Made by a program: the position numbers and the translations under genes. The notes beneath the pieces were generated by a model. The model made no database searches, was not told the origin of the DNA, and was given only the letters and a program-made list of their open reading frames with translations. Source: JAQUCI01 sp034932685 (lineage in GTDB: Bacteria; Bacillota_I; Bacilli_A; Erysipelotrichales; Erysipelotrichaceae). Taken from it: a stretch of 64,000 nucleotides of DNA. Positions 42,668 to 51,588 of this stretch are shown in pieces. The DNA is taken from positions 13,390-77,389 of the forward strand of contig JAYFOM010000016.1 of NCBI GenBank assembly GCA_034932685.1, read 5' to 3'. The first letter of the stretch is position 1; each line of letters begins with the position of its first letter.

Positions 42668-44065
42668 ATGCTGTTTAGCAGTTTAGTATTTCTTTTCGTA
42701 TTTTTACCGCTGGTTATCGTAACTTATTACTTAGTTCCTATAAGAAGCTATCGTAATTTTGTTCTCTTAGCTTTTTCTTTAGTGTTCTATGCTTGGGGAG
42801 AACCAATTTACGTTGTGTTGATGATTCTTGAGATACTGATTAATTTTGTTTTAGCTCAGCTTATAGCACGAAACAATGATATAAAGATAAAGCGCCTTTA
42901 CTTAGTAATTACGATAATTATCGACTTAGGCTTATTAGGTTTTTACAAGTATTCCAATTTCCTGATTGATATAATAAATAATTTATTTGCGATGAACTTG
43001 TCATTTATTGAAATATCATTGCCAATAGGCATAAGTTTTTACACTTTTCAGGTTTTGTCATATGTTATTGATGTTTATCGAGGTAAAGTCAAGGTACAGA
43101 ATAATATTCTTAACTTAGCGACATATATAACAATGTTCCCACAGTTGATAGCAGGACCAATTGTAAGATATGAGACGATTGAGGATGAACTTACAAATCG
43201 TAAAGAAAGTTTGTCGATGGTGGCTGATGGTATTAGAAGATTTATAATTGGTCTTGGTAAAAAGATAATTATTGCCAATAACCTAGCTTTATTAGCTGAG
43301 AGCGTATTTTTAAAGACTGAATTAATTAACTATAACTTTATGATTGCTTGGCTTGGAGCGATTAGTTATGCATTACAGATATACTTTGATTTTAGTGGTT
43401 ATAGCGATATGGCAATTGGTTTAGGTAAAATCTTTGGCTTTAATTTCCTTGAAAACTTTAATTATCCCTACATTGCTAAGTCAATCACAGATTTTTGGCG
43501 TCGCTGGCACATATCATTGTCTTCATGGTTTAGAGACTATGTCTATATACCACTGGGTGGTAATCGCGTAAGTAAAACGCGTTGGTATTTGAACATTATG
43601 ATTGTTTGGATGTTAACGGGTCTATGGCATGGAGCAAGTTATAATTTTGTAGCATGGGGCTTATATTATGGTTTTTTCTTGATCGTTGAAAAAGTATTTT
43701 TATTGCGGTATTTAGAGAAAGTTAAAATACTCAATCATGTATTTACATTAGTGATTGTGATATTTGGCTTTGTCATTTTTAATAGTAGTGATTTAGGACA
43801 AATACAAGCATTCTTTAATAATATGTTTACGCAAATGCCAATGTTTGATAAAGCATTTCTTGAATCAAACAACTTATTTTATCTTTTACCTTACCTTTTC
43901 ATGGGTGTTGTAGCAGCTACGCCTTTGTTTAATAAGATATTTAAATGGCTTGATAAATCATATTTTGGTATTGTATTTGATGCTTATTTAATCCTTGTTT
44001 TAGTGATTTGTATTGTATTCTTGGTCAATAGTAGTTATAATCCATTTATTTATTTCCGTTTTTAG
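42668..44065 (+). CDS. MBOAT-family membrane O-acyltransferase (AlgI/DltB-like)
   Basis: The 465-residue integral membrane protein has about 10-12 helices. The region FWRRWHISLSSWFRDYVYIPLGGN near 277-300 and the conserved His 321 of LTGLWHGASYNF are the catalytic features of MBOAT proteins. It sits within two bases of the DHHW gene, with GGAGATTAG as ribosome site; the pair is a standard acyl-transfer module. The group is nearest AlgI/DltB, so O-acetylation of the exported polymer is more likely than D-alanylation, since no dlt genes are present. A tail of about 25 hydrophobic residues ends in YNPFIYFRF. Confidence 0.93.
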   Translation: MLFSSLVFLFVFLPLVIVTYYLVPIRSYRNFVLLAFSLVFYAWGEPIYVVLMILEILINFVLAQLIARNNDIKIKRLYLVITIIIDLGLLGFYKYSNFLIDIINNLFAMNLSFIEISLPIGISFYTFQVLSYVIDVYRGKVKVQNNILNLATYITMFPQLIAGPIVRYETIEDELTNRKESLSMVADGIRRFIIGLGKKIIIANNLALLAESVFLKTELINYNFMIAWLGAISYALQIYFDFSGYSDMAIGLGKIFGFNFLENFNYPYIAKSITDFWRRWHISLSSWFRDYVYIPLGGNRVSKTRWYLNIMIVWMLTGLWHGASYNFVAWGLYYGFFLIVEKVFLLRYLEKVKILNHVFTLVIVIFGFVIFNSSDLGQIQAFFNNMFTQMPMFDKAFLESNNLFYLLPYLFMGVVAATPLFNKIFKWLDKSYFGIVFDAYLILVLVICIVFLVNSSYNPFIYFRF

Positions 44066-44160
44066 GCTAAAATAGTAGTCGTGAAAAGATTATCGACTTC
44101 ACTAAATGGACACTATTTGGCAGTTGTGTTAGAATATTATGCACTAGATAGGATATCAAC

Positions 44161-44868
44161 ATGAAGAAAAATAAGAATACGATTAAAATATTGTTCGCTT
44201 CGATCGCTGCTGTATTGATTATGGCAATCGTTGTTTCCGGTATTTTTATAAAAAGATACATTGACACGTATGGTACTATAGGAACTGTTAAAACAAAACA
44301 TTCAACAGACTTATATGAAGTACCATTTAACGCCAATGATTTTCAAATCAGTATATATGAGGATTTAGCGAAATTATGTAATAGTATTGATGATATGACA
44401 GTTGATGGTGAATTGAGTTCATTAGCTGCTCTTGTTGTTAAATCGTTTGTGGCTGATTATTTCACTTGGAATAATAAACGTGGAAGTTATGATGTAGGTG
44501 GATTGGATTATGTGTATGGACCACATTACTTGCGAATACAAGCCCAATCAAGAGAATATTACTATGCAGACCTAGATTTGTTGATCAAGCAATATGGTAA
44601 AGAAAATCTACCTGAAGTAATTGAAATCACAATTGTTACAAATAGACATATCGAAGAGAAATATGAGCATGAGTATAGCGAATATGATTATGATCTTGAT
44701 GAAACTATAAACAAAATCGCATATTATGATTATTATTTGATTAATGCAACATGGAAGTATGCAGAAAGTGAAAATTACGATACATCAAAGCTACCAAGCT
44801 ATGGTAATTTTATGGTTGTTAATCGTGAGGGAAGACTAGAAGTAGCTTTCTATCATGAAGATTATTAA
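44161..44868 (+). CDS. Membrane-anchored exported protein of unknown function
   Basis: The 235-residue protein has one N-terminal membrane helix (about 10-31) and an extracellular part rich in Tyr and acidic residues, with no motif I can assign. The central stretch GSYDVGGLDYVYGPHYLRIQAQ is the most ordered, and a strongly acidic segment (HEYSEYDYDLDETINK) follows. It starts 95 bases after the MBOAT gene and ends 12 bases before the LCP gene, so it may belong with either. A role as an accessory to polymer attachment is only a guess. Confidence 0.65.
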   Translation: MKKNKNTIKILFASIAAVLIMAIVVSGIFIKRYIDTYGTIGTVKTKHSTDLYEVPFNANDFQISIYEDLAKLCNSIDDMTVDGELSSLAALVVKSFVADYFTWNNKRGSYDVGGLDYVYGPHYLRIQAQSREYYYADLDLLIKQYGKENLPEVIEITIVTNRHIEEKYEHEYSEYDYDLDETINKIAYYDYYLINATWKYAESENYDTSKLPSYGNFMVVNREGRLEVAFYHEDY

Positions 44869-44880
44869 TAGGTGATGCAA

Positions 44881-47466
44881 ATGAAAACAAAACAGATAAA
44901 CAAATTAGTTGATATATTTTCTTTAATACTTCCTGTTACTTTTACATTGTTAGGTTTGTATTTTGTGGTTCTTTTGACAAGATACACTGAAGTAAGTTCA
45001 ACACTGATAATAATGATAGCAATTATCTTAATATCAGTTATCTTATTGATTAACTTAACTACTATTTATGGCTTCTTTACAAAGAAAAATGTATTTAAGA
45101 TAATAGCGATCTCACTTGCGTTGGTATTGTCTTTTGCGGCTGCTTATGGAATTTATTATATAAAAAGCGTTAACGATAGTATTGATGAGATAATTGTTGA
45201 TGGTACTGAAAAAGAAATAGCTACTGTGGCATTTGTTACTTATGACAACTTGATCATAAAGAAGATTGATGATCTAAAACAAAGTAATAAATTTGGATAT
45301 ATTGATAATGAAGCGTTTCAGGTTGGAAATGTATTGGCTTTAGAAGAAATTGAGAATCAAAATATTAAAATTGAACTTGTTCCTTTTGATACATATAATG
45401 ATCTTTTGCTTGGTTTGTTTAATAAAGAAGTTGATGTTGCGGCTCTTCCGGACAACTATTATGAAATGTTTGTGGTTAATGATGGCTATCAGGATTATCT
45501 TGATAAGACAAGAATTATCCATACATATTCAAAAGAAGTAGATACTAATGGTTTGGCGGCTGTTGATAAAGATCTTACTAAAGAACCATTCACGATGTTA
45601 CTTATTGGTGTTGATGAAGAACGTTCCGATTCATTGATCTTAGCTTCATTTAATCCGCAAAGAATGACTGTTACAATGACCAATATTGCTAGAGATAGTT
45701 TCGTTCCTATTGCATGCTATAAAAACAATCAATATGACAAGATTAATCACGCGCGAGTAGTAAGTAGAGGTTGTACTATTAAGACGGTTGAACAACTACT
45801 TGATGTTGAGATTGATTTCTTTGTTGAAGTTAACTTCAAAGGGGTAGTGGAAATTGTTGATGCTATTGGTGGATTATGGTTGACATCGCCTGTTCGTTTT
45901 ATTGGACAAACTGCTTCTTATGATCGTGGCACTTATACTGTTTGGGTTGATAAAGGTTATCAACTTATGAATGGCGAACAAGTACTAGCTTTTGCTCGTG
46001 AACGTCATCATATGCCACAAGGTGATTTTACAAGACAGGAAAATCAAAAGGCGATCATAATAAATTTATTCTCAACACTTCTGGAAATGAAGGACTTAAA
46101 TAAAGCATTGTCTGTTGTCAAAGCTGCTGGATCTAATGTTAGTACTAATATGTCTTTAAGCCAAATGACACAATTGCTTAATTTTGGATTTGATTCATTA
46201 AACAACACCTATGTTGGAAGAGTAAATAGCACAAGTATCTTCCAAATCATATCAACAAGAATTGTCGGTTACGAATCATGGACTTATAATGAAGGACTAC
46301 AGTTACCACTATGGATTTATAAGCTTTATAATGGCTCAATCAAAGACAATGTTGCATATATTAATCGCAATTTACAGATAGATCAAAAATTAAATGAATT
46401 TTACAACGCTAATTTTGATATATTATATCCTTATTACTGGCCAGTAAGTTTTACGCCTGATGAATATAACGAGCCTAAAGTTCATGAGAAACTACCAGAC
46501 TTTATGATGGCGATGGTTAAGAATGCTTGGACTTTAGAAGATGTACAAGAATGGCATAAAACAAGACAATGGATAACCTTGAAACTAACACCGGTTATTT
46601 ATGGTGATAAGTTATATGATGAAGCTTATGCTCATCATCGGGTAGTTTATCAAAGTGTTAATTATGGTGTTAAGACAAGTAATATTAAACAACTCGAGAT
46701 TTCATACATTCAAAAAGATTTGGATTGTTCGATTTCTGATAATCAAAAATACATCGAATGTTCTGATTCTTATGTTGTACCGAAGTTTATTGGTTTTTCA
46801 CAAGCTAATATCGACAAGTGGAAGACTGATCATCCAGGTATAACAGTTGATGTTGTATATGTTGATAATACATCAACCATTGAAGGTGTAACCTATGATG
46901 CTAATATGGCGAATAAGATTGGTGCTCAAAGTGTCAGCCAATATGCAAAATGGGGAGCAGTAAATAATAAAATAACTGTTTACTTCTTTAATTATCCCAA
47001 AGCTAACTTAAGAGTCTCGGAATTGTTAACATTAAGTGGTGAAAACACAGTCAAAGATTGGTTTGTTAATAGTGGATGGATAACTGAACCTGAAATATCG
47101 CGCGTCTATGATACAGCAAGTGCTAATAGAGTCATTACTGTTAGAGTGAGAAAAGATGATGGCAGTTTTGAAACGTTGACATCTGACACTAGTAATTATC
47201 GCATTAATCGCAAAGTGTTTGTGACATTATCAAGAGGGATTGAAGTACCAACGCCGTTACCAAACTTTGTTGGTTTGTATTTGAGTGATTTCCAAGCATA
47301 CATGAATGATATTAATCTTGATATGTCAAGTGTCACTTATGTTCGAATAGATCGACCTGAAGGTAGTGATAGCACGTGGATTGATAAGATCACTATACAG
47401 TCTGTTAGCGCCGGTGAAAAAGATTATAGAATCATCAGAGCAATTACAATTACCTTATATCAATAA
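44881..47466 (+). CDS. LytR-CpsA-Psr (LCP) protein with PASTA-like C-terminal repeats
   Basis: I choose ATG 44881 because AGGTGA is positioned before it; earlier in-frame starts lie on or next to that site. The roughly 861-residue protein has three membrane helices (about 12-33, 41-63 and 72-94), a periplasmic-binding-like domain (about 105-225), an LCP domain (about 235-396), and then two or more PASTA-like modules to the end. The LCP domain has MLLIGVDEERSDSLIL, NIARDSFVPI, the Arg- and Asp-containing AFARERHHMPQGDFTRQENQ, and is the enzyme that joins glycopolymers to peptidoglycan. PASTA-like modules read VPKFIGFSQANIDKW and VPTPLPNFVGLYLSDFQAYM. This is longer than most LCP proteins (300-500). 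It would attach the polymer made by this island. Confidence 0.9.
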   Translation: MKTKQINKLVDIFSLILPVTFTLLGLYFVVLLTRYTEVSSTLIIMIAIILISVILLINLTTIYGFFTKKNVFKIIAISLALVLSFAAAYGIYYIKSVNDSIDEIIVDGTEKEIATVAFVTYDNLIIKKIDDLKQSNKFGYIDNEAFQVGNVLALEEIENQNIKIELVPFDTYNDLLLGLFNKEVDVAALPDNYYEMFVVNDGYQDYLDKTRIIHTYSKEVDTNGLAAVDKDLTKEPFTMLLIGVDEERSDSLILASFNPQRMTVTMTNIARDSFVPIACYKNNQYDKINHARVVSRGCTIKTVEQLLDVEIDFFVEVNFKGVVEIVDAIGGLWLTSPVRFIGQTASYDRGTYTVWVDKGYQLMNGEQVLAFARERHHMPQGDFTRQENQKAIIINLFSTLLEMKDLNKALSVVKAAGSNVSTNMSLSQMTQLLNFGFDSLNNTYVGRVNSTSIFQIISTRIVGYESWTYNEGLQLPLWIYKLYNGSIKDNVAYINRNLQIDQKLNEFYNANFDILYPYYWPVSFTPDEYNEPKVHEKLPDFMMAMVKNAWTLEDVQEWHKTRQWITLKLTPVIYGDKLYDEAYAHHRVVYQSVNYGVKTSNIKQLEISYIQKDLDCSISDNQKYIECSDSYVVPKFIGFSQANIDKWKTDHPGITVDVVYVDNTSTIEGVTYDANMANKIGAQSVSQYAKWGAVNNKITVYFFNYPKANLRVSELLTLSGENTVKDWFVNSGWITEPEISRVYDTASANRVITVRVRKDDGSFETLTSDTSNYRINRKVFVTLSRGIEVPTPLPNFVGLYLSDFQAYMNDINLDMSSVTYVRIDRPEGSDSTWIDKITIQSVSAGEKDYRIIRAITITLYQ

Positions 47467-47489
47467 GCATCCGCAAGGATGCTTTTTTT
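47466..47489 (+). terminator. Terminator after the LCP gene
   Basis: AGCATCC pairs with GGATGCT around a GCAA loop, followed by seven T. Confidence 0.88.
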
Positions 47490-47511
47490 ATCATTGGATT
47501 GATATCTTATA

Positions 47512-47520
47512 TGATATACT
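47512..47520 (+). promoter_or_regulatory. Extended -10 promoter of the GT2 cluster
   Basis: TGATATACT lies 47 bases before the first GT2 gene of the tandem set. Confidence 0.4.
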
Positions 47521-47566
47521 AGATAAGATAGTGTAAGTAAATTATATAAAGCACATGGAGAGAAAA

Positions 47567-48550
47567 ATGCCGGAAATTAGTATTATTTTACCCATCTATA
47601 ACGTTGAGAATTATCTGGAAAGATGCTTAAACTCAATCAAAGATCAAACCTTCAAAGATTTTGAAGTTCTTTGTATTAATGATGGTAGCCCAGATAATTC
47701 ACAAGCAATTGTTGAGCGCTTTGTTGCAATGGATAGTCGCTTTAAAACTTTCATCAAACCAAATGGTGGCTTGTCGGATGCCCGTAATTATGGTTTAGCA
47801 AGAGCCACATCTAAGTATGTTATGTTCATTGATAGTGATGATTTTGTTGAGTTGGATGTTTTAAGTGAGGTTTATCATAAGGCTGAATCATTAGCGCTAG
47901 ATATTGTGATCTTTGATTTTTATCAATTATATGTTGTTGATAACACGCGTAAGATCATAGCCAATGATTTTGATCAAGAACTTATTTATACACTAGAAGA
48001 AAAGCCAGAGCTACTATGTTATGTTAACAACGCTGCTTGGAACAAACTTTATCGTCGAACACTTTTTTCTGATAACAAAATACAATATCCGGTTGGTTAT
48101 CATCAAGAAGATCTAGGTACAACTCCAAAACTCTTATACTTAGCCAAGCGTATCGGTTTTGTGAATAAACCACTATATAATTACTTAGTTGATCGACCCA
48201 ACAATATAACGCAACAGTATGATAAAAAGATTTATCATATAATAGATATGAACATTGAATATCTTGAGTTTTATAAGCAAAATGATGTTTTTGTTAAGTA
48301 TTATGAACCACTAAAATATCTATGTGTAGTCAACATGCTTAATTCAATGAAAAAGATAGATAAGTTTACTGATTATCAATTTGTGAAGAAGTTTATTAAT
48401 GATAGTTATAAATTCATTAAGTATTACTTTCCTGATTTTCCAGCCGCTATATATGAACTTAAAAAAGAAAAGCAAGATTTCATATATCTAAATAGGGTCT
48501 TGTTAACTTTATATATCGAGTTTAGACGATTAAGAGGGAAGTTGAAATAA
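47567..48550 (+). CDS. Family 2 glycosyltransferase, tandem copy 1
   Basis: Start ATG 47567 has GGAGAG 5-10 bases before; an upstream in-frame ATG at 47555 lies across that site. The 327-residue protein opens MPEISIILPIYNVENYLERC and has CINDGSPDNSQAIV, NGGLSDARNYGL and VMFIDSDDFVELDV (DxD), all usual in GT2 enzymes that add single residues to lipid-linked oligosaccharide. The C-terminal half differs from its neighbours. It belongs to a run of four GT2 genes with 36-base or shorter gaps. Confidence 0.92.
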   Translation: MPEISIILPIYNVENYLERCLNSIKDQTFKDFEVLCINDGSPDNSQAIVERFVAMDSRFKTFIKPNGGLSDARNYGLARATSKYVMFIDSDDFVELDVLSEVYHKAESLALDIVIFDFYQLYVVDNTRKIIANDFDQELIYTLEEKPELLCYVNNAAWNKLYRRTLFSDNKIQYPVGYHQEDLGTTPKLLYLAKRIGFVNKPLYNYLVDRPNNITQQYDKKIYHIIDMNIEYLEFYKQNDVFVKYYEPLKYLCVVNMLNSMKKIDKFTDYQFVKKFINDSYKFIKYYFPDFPAAIYELKKEKQDFIYLNRVLLTLYIEFRRLRGKLK

Positions 48551-48586
48551 AGCTCATGTTAATAGTAATTTAAAGGAGAAAATATT

Positions 48587-49603
48587 GTGAGTAAAGTAAC
48601 GATTGTTGTTCCAACCTATAATGTAGAGGCTTATATTGAAAAGTGTCTTGATAGTTTAGTAGATCAAACGTGTAATGATTATGAAATCTTAGTTATTAAT
48701 GATGGTTCAAAAGCTAATGAACAACCAATAATCGATCGATTTGTGGCTAAATACCCGATCGTTAAATCTATAGTAAAAGAAAATGGTGGTTATGGTTCAG
48801 TTTTAAATAAAGCATTGGAAGTGATCAGTACACCATACATGATGATCTGTGATCCTGATGATTATCTTTATCCGCATACTGTCGAAACACTACTTAAACT
48901 AATGGAAAGAAATGATGTAGATATGGTAATTGGTGCCAAAACATTAGTTTACTCAGATAATGATGAACAGGTTTATGACGCTTCTTACAACACTAAGAAA
49001 TTTAATATTGATGATGAGCGTGTTTATAACCAAACGCATGAAGGGTTTAGCAATTTTTTCTTTATCGATCCTAGTCCGCATGCCAAACTATATAAAACTG
49101 ACACTATTGCTAATATTAAATTTCCAACAAAAGTATCTTTTACAGATAATGTCCTATATTTTTTAGCTCTTGCTAAGTGTCGAAAGGTACTATTTACCAG
49201 ACAACCCTTGGCGTATTATTTGATCGATCGGGTTGGAAACACAGTCACTGATGTAAAGTTAGGCGTGATCAAAGCTCATACTATTGTTTTTACGGCGATT
49301 TTAGATCAAGTAGCGACATATAATAATGTACCAGAAGTATTTTATTATCGAATCTTTGAAGGTTATAAGTTCATCATAAATGATAAACTTGCTAAGGTAA
49401 AAGCTGATAAAGCTGATCTTAAAACGGCGCTTGATGAACTGTATACTGTTATTGAAAAGTTAATGCCAAATAAAAAGTATGTATTGAAGTATTATCGTAA
49501 ATATAATGATTATCTATTGTTTGATCAAATAAAAGATCATATGTTATTCACAAAGACTTTTTCAAAACTTGTTTATGCTTATATAATTAAAAAGAAGATA
49601 TAA
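48587..49603 (+). CDS. Family 2 glycosyltransferase, tandem copy 2 (variant DPDD motif)
   Basis: A GTG start with AAAGGAG gives a 338-residue GT2 protein. It opens SKVTIVVPTYNVEAYIEKC, with VINDGSKANEQPIID and MICDPDDYLYP. The usual NGGLSDARN loop is changed to ENGGYGSVLNKAL, and the usual IDSDD is DPDD, marking it as a different GT2 subgroup from the three copies beside it. A separate donor or linkage is likely. It is in the same run, 36 bases after the first. Confidence 0.9.
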   Translation: MSKVTIVVPTYNVEAYIEKCLDSLVDQTCNDYEILVINDGSKANEQPIIDRFVAKYPIVKSIVKENGGYGSVLNKALEVISTPYMMICDPDDYLYPHTVETLLKLMERNDVDMVIGAKTLVYSDNDEQVYDASYNTKKFNIDDERVYNQTHEGFSNFFFIDPSPHAKLYKTDTIANIKFPTKVSFTDNVLYFLALAKCRKVLFTRQPLAYYLIDRVGNTVTDVKLGVIKAHTIVFTAILDQVATYNNVPEVFYYRIFEGYKFIINDKLAKVKADKADLKTALDELYTVIEKLMPNKKYVLKYYRKYNDYLLFDQIKDHMLFTKTFSKLVYAYIIKKKI

Positions 49604-49637
49604 ACTTGTAATTAATTATGTGGTTGGAGGAAAAGGT

Positions 49638-50609
49638 GTGACAAAGATTAGTATTATTGTTCCGGTATATAATGTCGAACAACATCTTGAACAGTGTTTA
49701 ACTTCGTTGGTTGAACAAACTTTTCGTGATATTCGCATCATTATTGTTAATGATGGTTCAACTGATGGTTCAAAAGAAATAATCAAGCGTTTCGCTATTA
49801 ATTATCCCGATCTGATATTGGCAGTTGAAAAAGAGAATGGTGGTTTATCGTCAGCTCGTAATTATGGCTTAAATTATGTTGAAACTGAATATGTTGGTTT
49901 TATTGATAGCGATGATTATGTTGAAAAAGATATGTATAAGTTGATGTATGAACTAGCTGTTTCACAAGACGCTGATCTAGTGGTAAGCGATTTAAGATAC
50001 TTCTTTGAAGATGATTCTGTTCAACCATATGTTTCCAAAGGGTTGAACATAGCGTGGAATGAAGATCATAAAAAAGCGGCTTTACTATCACCGATGTTTG
50101 CTTGGAATAAATTATATCGTTTCAAATTATTCACTGAGCTCAAACTGAGATATCCATTGGGTTTATGGTATGAAGATGTCCCGGTGAGTATTAAGGCAAT
50201 CATTAACGCTAATAGAATTGCTTGGGTACAACAAGTAGGGGTTAATTATCGACAACGTGCTAACTCAATTATGCAAACAAAATATAATCCAAAAATGCAT
50301 GATATTTTCAAGATACTTCAGATTATGCTTGATGATCTTAAACAGAATGATAAACTCGAATATTACTATGATGAAATAGAGTATTTATTTATTGAATATC
50401 TAATGTATTTTGGAGCATTTAGATTTTTAAGAAGTGGTAAACATAAAGAGATGCTTTCTAAGGCTTTTAAAATGATAAATGAAGAGTTCCCCAAATGGCG
50501 TAAGAATCGCTATCTTGAAAAGATAGATATTAAAAATCGTTTTTTCATAAAAACATTATCGCCGCTAACTGCTCCTTTTTACTGCTTTTATTTGGAGAAA
50601 AGACAATGA
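49638..50609 (+). CDS. Family 2 glycosyltransferase, tandem copy 3
   Basis: I choose GTG 49638, with GGAGG 7 bases before; an upstream in-frame GTG at 49620 lies ahead of that site. The 323-residue protein opens TKISIIVPVYNVEQHLEQC and has IVNDGSTDGSKEII, ENGGLSSARNYGL and FIDSDDYVEKDM. Its end overlaps the next gene by four bases. It looks closer to copies 1 and 4 than to copy 2. Confidence 0.92.
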   Translation: MTKISIIVPVYNVEQHLEQCLTSLVEQTFRDIRIIIVNDGSTDGSKEIIKRFAINYPDLILAVEKENGGLSSARNYGLNYVETEYVGFIDSDDYVEKDMYKLMYELAVSQDADLVVSDLRYFFEDDSVQPYVSKGLNIAWNEDHKKAALLSPMFAWNKLYRFKLFTELKLRYPLGLWYEDVPVSIKAIINANRIAWVQQVGVNYRQRANSIMQTKYNPKMHDIFKILQIMLDDLKQNDKLEYYYDEIEYLFIEYLMYFGAFRFLRSGKHKEMLSKAFKMINEEFPKWRKNRYLEKIDIKNRFFIKTLSPLTAPFYCFYLEKRQ

Positions 50610-51577
50610 TAAGCATTAGTGTGATTGTGCCTGTTTACAATGTGGCTGAATACTTAAATCGCTGTTTAGATTCTTTAGTAAGTCAAACATTTAGTGACTT
50701 TGAGGTAATTTTGGTAAATGATGGTTCAACTGATAATTCGCTTGTAATATGTGAAAGTTATGTTAGAACTTACGATCACATTTTTAAAGTATACTCAAAA
50801 GTCAATGGGGGTTTATCTGACGCTCGCAATTTTGGCATAAAAAAAGCTATGGGAACTTACATTGCTTTTATAGATAGTGATGATTGGATTGATTCAGAAA
50901 TGTTGAAAAGCATGTATTTTAAAGCAATTGATACCAATGCCGATATTGTAGCGTGTGACCTTGAGTATCATCATCAAGATGGTAAGGTAGCTTTTTCCTC
51001 CGGTGGTGATTTTGATTCAGTTGTGATAAAAAATACTCCTGAGATCATAAAGATCAATAATAGTGCATGTAACAAACTCTATAAAAAAACGCTATTCACT
51101 GATATCGAATTTCCAATAGGCTTGTGGTATGAAGATTTAGCGACCATACCAAGAATCATTTTAAAAGCCGAGATAATTGCGAAGGTTAATCAACCTTTCT
51201 ACAAGTATTTTCAAAGAAGTGGATCAATAATGCATAGTGGTACTGAAAAAATATTTGATATTTATAAGTGTATTGATATAACATATGCTTATATCAATGA
51301 GAAATGTGAACCACAGATGCAGAAACAACTAAAGTCATATATTGATGAACTTTATTTGATTCATGGTTTACAGCTTACAACTTTAAGAATTAGAGAGTTC
51401 AAACAAGACAGAGTAAGTTATATTGAAAAGAATGTTGAAGAAATAAGTTTGAGATTGCCTAATTGGTATAAAGAAGTATTAAAGTATGATCATAATTTTA
51501 AAAATCGTATTGTTTACATGTTACTCTATTATCGGCGATTTAAGATGTTGTTATGGTTTTATGACCTAGTTAAGTAG
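50606..51577 (+). CDS. Family 2 glycosyltransferase, tandem copy 4
   Basis: The 323-residue protein overlaps copy 3 by ATGA and is translationally coupled to it. It opens ISISVIVPVYNVAEYLNRC and has LVNDGSTDNSLVIC, NGGLSDARNFGI and FIDSDDWIDSEM. The active-site DxD is intact. The likely role is one more sugar addition in the repeat unit. Confidence 0.92.
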   Translation: MISISVIVPVYNVAEYLNRCLDSLVSQTFSDFEVILVNDGSTDNSLVICESYVRTYDHIFKVYSKVNGGLSDARNFGIKKAMGTYIAFIDSDDWIDSEMLKSMYFKAIDTNADIVACDLEYHHQDGKVAFSSGGDFDSVVIKNTPEIIKINNSACNKLYKKTLFTDIEFPIGLWYEDLATIPRIILKAEIIAKVNQPFYKYFQRSGSIMHSGTEKIFDIYKCIDITYAYINEKCEPQMQKQLKSYIDELYLIHGLQLTTLRIREFKQDRVSYIEKNVEEISLRLPNWYKEVLKYDHNFKNRIVYMLLYYRRFKMLLWFYDLVK

Positions 51578-51588
51578 AGGTGTTGGCG

